A stretch of 64,000 nucleotides of DNA from Deferribacter desulfuricans SSM1. GTDB taxonomy: Bacteria; Chrysiogenota; Deferribacteres; Deferribacterales; Deferribacteraceae. Shown here in pieces: positions 35,691-45,291 of this stretch. The notes below the pieces were generated by a model. The model was not told the DNA's origin and ran no database searches. It saw only the letters and a list, made by a program, of their open reading frames with translations. A program made the position numbers and the translations under genes. The stretch's first letter is position 1, and each line of letters begins with the position of its first letter. The stretch lies in assembly GCF_000010985.1 (NCBI RefSeq), contig NC_013940.1, positions 1 to 64,000 on the forward strand, written 5' to 3'.

Positions 35691-36338
35691 ATGAGTGAAA
35701 AAGAAAGTGTTCTTACCACAAGTATTATAATGGATGCACTAGAATGGGCATATGAAAAATCTTTAAATCCTGGAATTGCAGGTTTGGATTCTGCTTATGA
35801 GTTAGCAGAAAGCTATTTAAAAGAAAAGGGAACTTTAGAAGAGAAAGTTGATTCTTTAATTCGTTGGCAAATTGCAAAAGCAGGTACAGCCGGTTTTATT
35901 ACAGGATTGGGTGGGGTTCTTACATTACCTGCAACAATTCCTGCTAACCTAGCATCTGTTTATTTTATTCATATTAGAATGGTAGCAGCTATTGCAATTA
36001 TGGGTGGATATGACCTTAAAGATGATAAAGTACAGAGTTTGGTTTTTGCTTGTTTGTGTGGAAATGCTTTTTTAGAAGTTTTAAGACAAGCTGGAATTAG
36101 AATTGGAAATAAAATAGCTGAGAAAGTAGTAATAAAAATTTCAGGTGATGTAATAAAAGATATAAATAAAAAAGTAGGTTTCCGTTTACTTACAAAATTT
36201 GGTGAGAAAGGATTTATTAATTTAGGTAAAGCAATCCCAATCGTAGGAGGAATTGTTGGTGGTTGTGTTGATGCTATTTCAACAAATGCAATAGGAGAAG
36301 CAGCCAAAAAAGTATTTATAACTGGTAAAATAGAATAA
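35691..36338 (+). CDS. EcsC-family protein
   Basis: A 215-residue protein matching the EcsC family: an N-terminal helical part, then AKAGTAGFITGLGGVLTLP followed by TIPANLASVYFIHIRMVAAIA and a GYDLKDD segment, all hallmarks of EcsC proteins. The molecular function of the family is not settled; members sit with transporters or stress genes and associate with membranes through hydrophobic helices, which are present here (about 60-105 and 170-200). It stands alone with its own promoter. Confidence 0.8.
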   Translation: MSEKESVLTTSIIMDALEWAYEKSLNPGIAGLDSAYELAESYLKEKGTLEEKVDSLIRWQIAKAGTAGFITGLGGVLTLPATIPANLASVYFIHIRMVAAIAIMGGYDLKDDKVQSLVFACLCGNAFLEVLRQAGIRIGNKIAEKVVIKISGDVIKDINKKVGFRLLTKFGEKGFINLGKAIPIVGGIVGGCVDAISTNAIGEAAKKVFITGKIE

Positions 36339-36434
36339 TATATTATTAGAAAGTTAATATAATAAAAATATTATAATTATTCCAGTATATTTAAAATACT
36401 AAATAAGAAATATAATAATAACAATATTAATAAA

Positions 36435-36895
36435 GGTTATTGCATAATTTCTATATTTTTCAATTTTCACCATTTTTCTTAAATTTTGCTCAATTTTTTA
36501 CTCAGTTTTTATTACTTTTTAGCTTTTTATCCCTTGTTCACCTCCTCAAATAACTCAAAATCATCTAAAATCCTTAATTTTGGGCGCAATACACCCTTAA
36601 AAACATAATCTAATTGCTTTTGTTACGTTGAAACATATCGATTTCATCAGAAATTCATATAACACCTTACGCAGACCCATATATCTCGATCTATTTAGGC
36701 CATACTGACTCTTCAATGTACCAAAACTACGCTCAATTTTATATCTTACCTGTTTACACAAATTATTTAGCTCTTTCTGTAACTCATTTAATTTCCCGCC
36801 CTTTGCCTTTTTATGCATAATAAAATCTTCTATATCTTTTGACTTCAACATATCTCGATTCTTCTTGCTACTATATCCCTTATCTGCAAATAACA
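36435..36895 (-). mobile_element. IS5-type insertion sequence remnant
   Basis: A piece of an insertion sequence in opposite orientation to the genes. A possible terminal repeat GGTTATTGCATAATTTC begins near 36435. The transposase 5' part is missing, and the DNA changes directly into coding sequence of another gene near 36895, so a deletion joined the two. The non-coding left part (36435-36596) shows no gene. Confidence 0.65.
36597..36895 (-). pseudogene. truncated IS5-family DDE transposase
   Basis: About 100 C-terminal residues remain: FADKGYSSKKNRD (second catalytic Asp region), then a basic linker and YKIERSFGTLKSQYGLNRSRY, which holds the Y-R-E-K-type signature with the catalytic Glu. 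The N-terminal half with the first Asp is absent, so the protein cannot be active. The reading frame upstream of about 36895 (LVPM and before) is not transposase. Confidence 0.8.
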
Positions 36896-36898
36896 TTG

Positions 36899-37138
36899 GA
36901 ACAAGGTAAATTATCAAATAAACAATTAGCATTGTTTGCTGCCGGTGGTATATTAACTCAAATGACAGTTAATACATTTTTACTAACTGTACTACCTGAT
37001 TCTAGTTATAATAATACATTTGTACGTAGTTATATGTTATATAATTGTTTACATCCTATTGCTTATGCTACAGTGAATTTATTAAATTTTAAATACATTT
37101 TAAAAAACAAAAGGTTGAATAGAAACCAGCTTTTTTAA
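36899..37138 (+). pseudogene. 3' remnant of a membrane-protein gene
   Basis: About 79 residues of coding sequence begin abruptly at the IS junction (EQGKLSNKQLALFAAGG) and end normally at 37138. Two hydrophobic stretches suggest a membrane protein; the first (ALFAAGGILTQMTVNTFLL) distantly recalls an M50 peptidase segment, but this is too weak to name it. The start of the gene was lost in the IS-mediated deletion; the ATG at 36839 lies in IS DNA and is not genuine. Confidence 0.55.
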
Positions 37139-37167
37139 ATGAAACTTTTATTTATTTTTGTTATATT
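37139..37167 (+). promoter_or_regulatory. extended -10 promoter for helicase gene
   Basis: ATGAAA (37139-37144), a 17-bp spacer and TATATT (37162-37167) preceded by TGT, with TATAAT continuing at 37167. The helicase ATG is at 37210 after TTGGAG. Confidence 0.58.
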
Positions 37168-37209
37168 ATAATTAGGTTTTTATAGTTATTAATATTGGAG
37201 TAGAACTGA

Positions 37210-39102
37210 ATGAAAATAGTAGTGTATGAAAATAGATTTTTTGTTTATGTATATGATAATCACATATTTAATAAATTAATGCGTGAGTTTTTTGAACAAT
37301 ATTGTATCTATGAGAACCCAAATTTTAAATACATGAACAGTAATTTAGATTTTGTAACTAATAATAATAAAATATATGACGGTATTAATAGATATTATTC
37401 TTTTATTAAAAATAAAGAAAACAAATATATAGGATTTACAGCCGGAATTGGCTTTTATAAGATTTTTATAAAATATTTAGAAAGTAATAATATTTCATAT
37501 GAACTAATAGATAAAAGAAGCGAAGAATATTTAAACTTTTACATTGATGAGAATACTGAATATAAATTTCCTTTAAAAACGGAATTAACTTTTAGAGATT
37601 CTGTAAAAGAGCATTTAAAATTAATATATAGAAATAGAAGAGGATTAGTAGCAGCTGCAGTTAATTATGGTAAGAGTTATGTAGCTTTAGATTTATTAGG
37701 TAAAGCCGGTGAGGGTACTTATATAGTAGCTCAAAAAGGTTTATTGAAGCAATTTCGTGATTTAGTGTTGAATGTATTTGAATTAAAACCAAGAAAAGAC
37801 ATTTGTTACATGTTTAATTCTTTTAAAATTAATTGGAATGCAAAGATATATTTAATTAGTTCAGATATGTTTTATAATAATTATAAAAGAGCATTACAAA
37901 CAATTAAAAACAAAGATAAAGTAAGTAAAGAAGAATATGAGAAAGCAAAAGAAGTCATAAATTACATTCATCATGTTTTATCAAGAAAAGTTGTTTATTT
38001 TGATGAGATTCATGATATCTCCAGGCAGTCCATGTTTGAATTAGCTAAGCTTTGTAAAGCTCCTTATATGTTGGGTGTATCTGGTACCCTTGAAAAAAGG
38101 GGTAAGGAAACTGTAACACGAATGTATTGTTGTTTTGGATATAAAAATGTACTTTATCGAGTAAAAACATCTGATCTAGTAAAAGAAGGGGTATCTGCAG
38201 ATACAACTATAAATGTAATTTATTTTAATAACACATCATTTACTAATACATTATATAAGAAAAACCCATCTATATTAAACAATAAGGAAAAGCTTCTTAC
38301 AGCTTATAGAATTAATAGAAATTTTGCACCTGAAAGAATGTACTTAAGAGCGTATTTAAAAGTATACGATGATTACGTGATTTTTAATAAAGATTTGAAT
38401 ATAATAGCCTTAAATGTAGCTTTAAACAAAGCATTAAAAGAAGATAAAACTACAATTCTATACTCTAATAACATAGATCACTTATTATTACTTTATTTGT
38501 TATTAGATAGATTAAATACTATTAAATTGTTAAATATTATGGATAAAGTAACTGTTATCCATGGGAAAATATCACCTGTTAGACGTAATAGTTTAATTGA
38601 AGGTTTAAAAAACGATAAATATAAAATTGCATTAGTATCAGATGTTGCGACAACTGGATATAATATTCCTAATATACGTTGTATGTTATACCTGGCTAAC
38701 AAGGGTTCAGATTCACTAGTTACACCGTTACAATTTTTAGGTAGAGGACATAGGATTACTGAAACGAAGAAGTATTTTGAATATTATGACTTAACGGCAA
38801 AATTAGCATATATCAACAATGCTACTAGAAACAGAATTAAAGAGTATAAAAAAGAGGGGTATAAAATAAAAGAAACGTTTGTAAATGTAACTGAGAATGT
38901 AAGAATTATGTTTGATGATTTATTTAAATATATAAAAGACAATGCTAATGATTATATTAATAATCCAGAATTAAACAATGTATTTGGAACACATATGCAG
39001 GAATGTTTTTTACACAAATTTATAAAAAAACCTTCACCAGGTACAAAAACAAAAGAAAATATAGTGAGACAGAATAATAATATTCAATTTGAGTTATTAT
39101 AA
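37210..39102 (+). CDS. SF2 DNA helicase (UvsW-like)
   Basis: A 630-residue superfamily 2 helicase. Motif I is a degenerate but usable AAVNYGKSY (about 149-157, Lys155), motif II is DEIH (265-268), motif III lies in GVSGTLEK, and the C-terminal RecA domain shows VIHGKISPVRR, SDVATTGYNIPN and QFLGRGHRI (motif VI). Order and spacing, with an N-terminal accessory domain of about 130 residues, resemble phage T4 UvsW, a fork-remodelling/recombination helicase. With the Mre11-Rad50 fusion nearby it suggests an element-encoded recombination system. Confidence 0.82.
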   Translation: MKIVVYENRFFVYVYDNHIFNKLMREFFEQYCIYENPNFKYMNSNLDFVTNNNKIYDGINRYYSFIKNKENKYIGFTAGIGFYKIFIKYLESNNISYELIDKRSEEYLNFYIDENTEYKFPLKTELTFRDSVKEHLKLIYRNRRGLVAAAVNYGKSYVALDLLGKAGEGTYIVAQKGLLKQFRDLVLNVFELKPRKDICYMFNSFKINWNAKIYLISSDMFYNNYKRALQTIKNKDKVSKEEYEKAKEVINYIHHVLSRKVVYFDEIHDISRQSMFELAKLCKAPYMLGVSGTLEKRGKETVTRMYCCFGYKNVLYRVKTSDLVKEGVSADTTINVIYFNNTSFTNTLYKKNPSILNNKEKLLTAYRINRNFAPERMYLRAYLKVYDDYVIFNKDLNIIALNVALNKALKEDKTTILYSNNIDHLLLLYLLLDRLNTIKLLNIMDKVTVIHGKISPVRRNSLIEGLKNDKYKIALVSDVATTGYNIPNIRCMLYLANKGSDSLVTPLQFLGRGHRITETKKYFEYYDLTAKLAYINNATRNRIKEYKKEGYKIKETFVNVTENVRIMFDDLFKYIKDNANDYINNPELNNVFGTHMQECFLHKFIKKPSPGTKTKENIVRQNNNIQFELL

Positions 39103-39126
39103 ATACATTAGAGAGGTGTATAATAT

Positions 39127-39573
39127 ATGATTGGTTTTTTATCTTTTGAAACTACAAATGTATTAGATACATCATCAATAGTTGCTTTATCAGTAATAGA
39201 TGAAAATGGAAAGGTTGTAGAATACCGTATTTTTAGCCTTGAAGATGAAAATGAATTTACGATTAAAGCAAAAAAGGTGAATAAATTACAGGTATCGTCT
39301 TCTGATAGGTATAGTTACGAATCTTTTGTTAATTACATTTTAAAAAATAAAAAGAATATTTTTAATAGTAATGATTTTTCTCAGTTTTATTTATTTTTAT
39401 ACGATTTGTTTAATAATATTATGCGAAATTGCATTTTTGATAAAAACATATTTGATAAAATAAATCAGAAATTAATAAACTTACAGGAGCTTGCTTATAA
39501 AAATTATATTGCAAAAGATGAGCAACTAGACTCAACAAGATATTTTGCTTTAAGAGATTCTTATCCATTTTAT
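39127..39573 (+). pseudogene. protein with DnaQ-like start, 5' part, interrupted by IS copy 2
   Basis: 149 codons run to the IS junction. Removing 39574-41419 continues the frame at 41420 and gives a 556-residue protein. The N-terminus (FLSFETTNV, then IVALSVIDENGKVVEYRIF) follows the first strands of DEDD exonucleases such as DnaQ, but the expected catalytic Asp (D-x-E-T) is Ser, so it is probably non-catalytic if homologous. It starts 24 bases after the helicase gene and is probably co-transcribed. The inserted element adds a stop 12 codons past the junction. Confidence 0.62.
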
Positions 39574-39601
39574 CCCTCCACCACCCACAAGACACATTCT
39601 T

Positions 39602-40027
39602 TTAGGTAGGTGATGTAGTGGGTGTCTTCTGGGTTTCAATATATTGTTTGATAACCTCAAGCGGAGCTCCACCACAGGAACCTGCAAAATAGCTTGGAGA
39701 CCATAAAGCGTTTTTCCAGTAATACTGCCTTAATTCAGGATGGATTTGTTTTAGCTTTCTGGAAGAAACACCTTTTAGCGAATTTACCAGTTTTGAGACT
39801 GCCACCTTTGGCGGATAGTTTACAAGCAAATGGACATGGTCGCTTTCTCCATTTAATTCTATCAGTTCTGCCTCAAAATCTTGACAGACTTTGGCGAAGA
39901 TTTCCTTTAAGGTTTCTAAGTGTTTCTTTTGAAATACGCTCTTTCTGTATTTAGTTACAAAGACCAAATGCACATGCAGAAGAAAAACACAATGCCTACC
40001 AGTTCTAATTTTACTTGACTTTTCCAT
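39602..40027 (-). CDS. tnpA: IS200/IS605 transposase TnpA, copy 2
   Basis: The protein is identical to the TnpA encoded at 549-974, with His64/His66 and Tyr129 intact. This copy can supply transposase for all five elements. Confidence 0.93.
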   Translation of the reverse strand: MEKSSKIRTGRHCVFLLHVHLVFVTKYRKSVFQKKHLETLKEIFAKVCQDFEAELIELNGESDHVHLLVNYPPKVAVSKLVNSLKGVSSRKLKQIHPELRQYYWKNALWSPSYFAGSCGGAPLEVIKQYIETQKTPTTSPT

Positions 40028-40049
40028 AGACCAATACTATAATATAACA

Positions 40050-41381
40050 ATGATTACATGTCAAGCCTTTAAATTTAAACTCAAGACCAATGAAGAGTTA
40101 GAAAACAAGTTCGCCCAATTTGCCGGCTCTTGTAGGTTTGTATGGAATAAAGCTATTGCTTTAATAAAACAAAAGCTTGATATAAAAAAGGTAGATAAAA
40201 TCATCAATATCCACTTGCCACAATATTACAAAAATACTGCTACTATACCTACCTATAACGAAATGGCGGGAATGCTTAAATTATGGAAACAATCCGAAGA
40301 ATACGCTTTCTTAAAAGAAGCACATTCTCAAATTCTACAACAAACCTTAAAGGATTTATACAAAGCCATAGACAGTGCTTTTACCAAAGGCAATGGTATA
40401 TCTTTTCCAGACTTCAGGAAGAAAGGTAAATCGCCAGACAGCTTTAGATATCCTCAAGGCTTTAAGATAAATAACAATAGAATATTTTTACCTAAAATAG
40501 GATGGGTTAGGTTTTATAAATCAAGAAACATAGTTGGCAAACCAAAGAATGTAACAGTTAAAAGATACGCCGATGGCTGGTATATAAGCGTAGTTACCGA
40601 AAAAGACACATCAATTAAAGAAAATCTATCCAACCCCGTGGGTATAGATGTAGGTGTAAAAAAGATAATCACACTATCCAACGGTTGTTACTTCGAGCCT
40701 CTTGATTTAAGTAAATATGAGAAAAAACTAATCAAACTCCAAAGGCAACTCTCGAGAAAACAACACCCTACCAAAAAAGGAGATAAGACACCGTTTTCTA
40801 ATAATTACAAAAAACACCAAAGAAAAATAGCAAAGATGTGGCTTAAGATAGCAAATGTGAGAAACGATTACCTACATAAAATAACAACAGCCATAGCCAA
40901 AAAACACGGCTTTGTGGCTGTAGAGAATTTAAAGGTTAAGAACCTAACCAAATCTGCAAAAGGCACAAAAGACAGCCCCGGACGTAATGTAAAAGCTAAA
41001 TCAGGCTTAAACAGAAGCATTCTTTCTCGAGCGTGGGGTAGGTTCTTTGAACTGCTTGAGTATAAACTCCAGAGAAATGGGGGGAAACTGGTTAGAGTTG
41101 ACGCTAAAAACACCTCTATAACCTGTCCTCTATGTGATTACACTAATAAGGAAAACCGCAAAAACCAAGCGGTATTTGTATGCAAAAAGTGTGGTTTTAC
41201 GTCTAATGCTGATTTGGTAGGTGCGATAAATGTTTTAATGAGAGCGATGAGGAAGGAAAACCTTATAACCCTACCGCAGGGCTTGCGGGAAGTCACGCCT
41301 GTGGAGTATGCCAGAGAGTATACGCTGAAGCAGGAACCAGCGGGAAACCGTGAGGGATTACCGCTTCCATCGATAGCGTAG
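40050..41381 (+). CDS. tnpB: TnpB RNA-guided nuclease, copy 2
   Basis: The protein is identical to the one encoded at 997-2328; RuvC residues Asp201, Glu292, Asp388 and the zinc finger are intact. The promoter at 40015-40043 predicts a leaderless transcript. Confidence 0.93.
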   Translation: MITCQAFKFKLKTNEELENKFAQFAGSCRFVWNKAIALIKQKLDIKKVDKIINIHLPQYYKNTATIPTYNEMAGMLKLWKQSEEYAFLKEAHSQILQQTLKDLYKAIDSAFTKGNGISFPDFRKKGKSPDSFRYPQGFKINNNRIFLPKIGWVRFYKSRNIVGKPKNVTVKRYADGWYISVVTEKDTSIKENLSNPVGIDVGVKKIITLSNGCYFEPLDLSKYEKKLIKLQRQLSRKQHPTKKGDKTPFSNNYKKHQRKIAKMWLKIANVRNDYLHKITTAIAKKHGFVAVENLKVKNLTKSAKGTKDSPGRNVKAKSGLNRSILSRAWGRFFELLEYKLQRNGGKLVRVDAKNTSITCPLCDYTNKENRKNQAVFVCKKCGFTSNADLVGAINVLMRAMRKENLITLPQGLREVTPVEYAREYTLKQEPAGNREGLPLPSIA

Positions 41382-41439
41382 ATGGGAATCCTCTTCCTTT
41401 AGGGAGAGGAGGAAGTCAATATGATATAAATTCGATATT
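41283..41439 (+). ncRNA. predicted omega RNA of IS copy 2
   Basis: The right-end scaffold is the same as in copy 1 (hairpin at 41389-41410); the guide begins at 41420 with TATGATATAAATTCG, so it targets the empty site of the gene starting at 39127. The 5' limit is approximate. Confidence 0.42.
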
Positions 41440-42643
41440 AGAAAACTATACTAATATACCTATTTTATTAAAAAATTATCATTATTTGTTTTTGTATAAA
41501 TACTTACAGGGAGATTTAGATAGGATTTCGAATTATAAAGATTTAAAAAAATATGTAGAAAGTAAAATAGATAAAGAGTCTTTAAAGAAAGCGAATAATC
41601 ATTTTAAAGCTCATGCAAAAATATGGAATGGTAAGTTTGTAGTTAATAGTTTTCAATCTGAGAATAGTGATGATTTTTCATGCCATTTAGAGAGTACATT
41701 TCCTGTAAATTTTTCGGAGAAAAAAGAATACTCACTGTTATCGTTTGTAAATATAGATAAAATAAAAAAGGACTCTGAAAAATATGAAGAGTTCAGCACA
41801 TTCATTAATTGTTTGATTATAGATCCTAATATTGTAAATCTTGTTAATGTTAATAATATAAGTCATGTTTTGTATTTTACGGATGTTAAGAGAATCAAAA
41901 GTAAATTAGCTGGGTTTGCATTTATAGATGAAGATTTAAAGTACAATATATTTTTAATAGATGATTGGTATAATTCTAAACATAGGCAATTAGAATATTT
42001 CAGTAATATTAAATATTATGTAATGGATATTAAGCAAAACAGCATATCAAATGATGCATTTAAAGCTCAAGAAAATAAATATATTTTTAAAGACAATAAA
42101 CGTACTTATTTTATATTATATGAAACACCTTATTTACAGAAAAAATTTAAAGGTAAAGTTATTGAACAACACGATAATCAACATAAGATGGTAGATGTAA
42201 AATGTGTTAAATCTACGGATCCATTAAAATTTAATGAATATTATATCGTTGAGGACAATCCTTCAAATGGTAAAGAACATCAAAAAGTATATGGTGTTTT
42301 ATGGATAAATTATAATGCCCATGGTAATTGGACCTTAAGTGTTAAGTTTAAAGCTGATAATCAGGAAAAATTTTTAGTAATACCTTATAAGCCACTGCAA
42401 CTAAATGCTATTATATCACATATCCATACATTTCACTTTAATCCTTTTGAAATTCAAAATATATGGAGCAATGTGTCTAATTTAGAATCTATTAATCCTT
42501 ATTTTGATAATGCAATTGATTTAACTGAACCAGTCTTAATAGATTTAGATTTTACTATTGAAGAATCATCTGTAGATACTAAACAACAATCAAATAAAGA
42601 TTTAGATAAAAAAATGTTAGATACTGGTATAGAACCAACTTAG
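41420..42643 (+). pseudogene. protein with DnaQ-like start, 3' part, after IS copy 2
   Basis: In-frame continuation of the gene starting at 39127, 407 residues. A TTG at 41486 could start a shorter product, but no ribosome binding site supports it. The segment is mixed alpha-beta, with several Trp/Tyr-rich strands (GVLWINYNAHGNW, about 60 codons before the polar C-terminal tail). I recognise no domain here. Confidence 0.6.
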
Positions 42644-42657
42644 GCAATAAAATAAAC

Positions 42658-42686
42658 TTGACAATCACAATAAATAACTGTATAAT
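42658..42686 (+). promoter_or_regulatory. consensus sigma-70 promoter
   Basis: TTGACA (42658-42663), a 17-bp spacer and TATAAT (42681-42686): perfect hexamers and spacing, like the promoter at 350. It drives the large interrupted gene starting at 42727. Confidence 0.8.
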
Positions 42687-42726
42687 AATTTAAAATAGAT
42701 AAAAATAAGGTTTATAAGGTTTTTGT

Positions 42727-44815
42727 ATGTTATTAGAAGAAAGAACATTAGATGAAATAATTCCTTTAGGAACACCATTTCAGATATATGTTCCGTTGTA
42801 TTATAATAAATATTTTTTAAAAGTAGATTTCAAAGAAAGAATCCAGAATATAAAACAAAATGTAAAATTAGATAGATTATTACTTAATGGTTTAATAAAA
42901 CATGAAAATTTAAATGATATTCTTTATAATGTATTAATGGATTATGTTACAAATTCTGAGAAAAAGGATATTCTTGATCCTGAATCGGTTTTAAAATTGT
43001 CCTCTGCATCTGGTTATATCTCTAATATTTCTGACATAAATGTATATTTATATATTTTACAGTTACAACCTGTTTTTATTAAAAATGATAATAGTTATGA
43101 GATTGGGTTTGCAGTTTATAGCAATGAAAGCAAAAATAGTTGTTATTTTTTATTAGTAAATAGATTGGTTCCTGAAAATAACAAAGAAGTAGTAATTGCT
43201 CCTACAAAGAATAAATATATAATAACTAATAATGACCCTATTAATTTCAATAAAAACGTTAATTCTTTTACTAATTTAGGTTTATTTTATACAGTAGATG
43301 ATGGTAATTCCACATATTTATTGTTAAATGGAACTCTTATAGGTGAATTCCCTGGTAATACTCATATTAGTATTGATGCTATAAATAGTTTAGATGAAAA
43401 GGGTAGTTATGTTCCTGTAATTATTATACATGATAAAAAAGAAAATAAATTACAATTTAATTTATTATATTATAGCAGTTTAGGTACTGAAGACCCTGTG
43501 ATTCAAAGTGAATATGCTACTTATAGTTTAGTAGATACTAATGTAGATTTTAATAAAGTTTTAATCACCAAATTAGATCCTGTTATGCAGTTAAAATTAG
43601 GGCAAGAGTTTGAAAATCAACAAATAAATAAAATAAAAATATTTAATTATTTCAGTTTAAAAAATGTAATTGATTTTATAAGTAGAAATAAAAATATAAT
43701 ACATCAAAAGAGCAATTCTCAGCTTTTAGATGAATTAAAAAATGTAATTAATCATTGTTTAGATTTAAAATATGGAAATAAAAATATTTATAAAAAAATT
43801 GAATCTGATATTTTTGTTCTGAAGGATATTGAAGATTTTACAGGTTATTATAAAAATGAAATTTATTTTAATGACTATGAATATTTTAATGCTTTCAATT
43901 CAATAAGATCATTAACTGAAAATAAATATTTTACGTTTAGTGATATAGCTGTTGTTACAGATAAAAACAGTTATATTTATAGTCTTTATGGTGATAATAT
44001 TATAAATACTAAAAAAATTTATGGAGAAGTATTACATTTTGATAATCATTTTGTTTTAGCTAGGACTAATTCATATTTTAACATATATAAATGGGATAAT
44101 TTAAAATTAGAACGTTTAGATAAATTAAATATTTACGATAGTATTGTATCTAGCAGTTTAAAAAATAAATTTTTGAATATGTCTAATAATAGTTTTCAAG
44201 TATTAAATAATAATTCTGTAATTACTTTTAATAGTGTTTATGATCTATATAGTAAATCTTATGTATTTAAATTAGGTGTTAGCACACAAAATGCTTATAT
44301 TTTTGATATGTTATTACCTTATGATGCTTATACATTACTTAATTACAATAAATATTATTTTAATTCTGTTTTACAGCGTAATTATGTTGAATATATAAAT
44401 GCTATTTATGACACATCTAGTTATACATTAAAACGGATTATAAATTTTAATAATTTATTATATACTTTAGATATTGAGAATTTATTTGAAGATTATGAAT
44501 TACTTGAAAGTCTTCCATTAAAAAATTATTTAGATAGTTTAGCTAATGAAGAAAAGGAAAAATTTATATTAAAATTAAGATTATTAGTTGTATATATTTT
44601 GAATTATTATTATAGAGTATTTTTTAATACTAAAACTGATGAAGTATTACTTTTTGCTAATTATGACTTAATTAAAAAAGTCAATAAATTACCTATTGAT
44701 ATGTTTACAGTAAGTCAGTTATTAAATATTGATGATGTTAACATATTAAAGCACATAACCAATGCATTTCAGATGTTGAGTTTATATATATTAGGTGTAA
44801 CTGATGATAATTTAT
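42727..44815 (+). pseudogene. large unknown protein, 5' part, interrupted by IS copy 3
   Basis: 696 codons plus one base run to the IS junction; joining to 46662-47035 gives an 820-residue protein. The N-terminal ~110 residues are helical, the middle is rich in short beta strands (about 110-300 and 380-560) and the rest is helical. No signal peptide or long membrane span is seen, so it is probably cytoplasmic. I do not recognise the family. The strong promoter suggests high or constitutive expression before the insertion. Confidence 0.65.
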
Positions 44816-44843
44816 CCCTCCACCACCCACAAGACACATTCTT

Positions 44844-45269
44844 TTAGGTAGGTGATGTAGTGGGTGTCTTCTGGGTTTCAATATATTGTTTGATAACCTC
44901 AAGCGGAGCTCCACCACAGGAACCTGCAAAATAGCTTGGAGACCATAAAGCGTTTTTCCAGTAATACTGCCTTAATTCAGGATGGATTTGTTTTAGCTTT
45001 CTGGAAGAAACACCTTTTAGCGAATTTACCAGTTTTGAGACTGCCACCTTTGGCGGATAGTTTACAAGCAAATGGACATGGTCGCTTTCTCCATTTAATT
45101 CTATCAGTTCTGCCTCAAAATCTTGACAGACTTTGGCGAAGATTTCCTTTAAGGTTTCTAAGTGTTTCTTTTGAAATACGCTCTTTCTGTATTTAGTTAC
45201 AAAGACCAAATGCACATGCAGAAGAAAAACACAATGCCTACCAGTTCTAATTTTACTTGACTTTTCCAT
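44844..45269 (-). CDS. tnpA: IS200/IS605 transposase TnpA, copy 3
   Basis: The protein is identical to the TnpA encoded at 549-974; the HUH motif and catalytic tyrosine are intact. Confidence 0.93.
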   Translation of the reverse strand: MEKSSKIRTGRHCVFLLHVHLVFVTKYRKSVFQKKHLETLKEIFAKVCQDFEAELIELNGESDHVHLLVNYPPKVAVSKLVNSLKGVSSRKLKQIHPELRQYYWKNALWSPSYFAGSCGGAPLEVIKQYIETQKTPTTSPT

Positions 45270-45291
45270 AGACCAATACTATAATATAACA

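Larger units (their letters stand above)
39574..41419 (+). mobile_element. IS200/IS605-family element, copy 2 (1846 bp)
   Basis: As far as I could read, identical to the copy at 521-2366 throughout, including both ends. It is inserted after TTTAT in the gene starting at 39127, in the same orientation as the gene. The right flank begins TATGATATAA. Confidence 0.92.

Noticed and set aside
36839-36898. Start of a + strand gene at ATG 36839
   Set aside because: The first 20 codons lie antisense within the IS5-type transposase fragment; only the part after about 36899 is genuine coding sequence.
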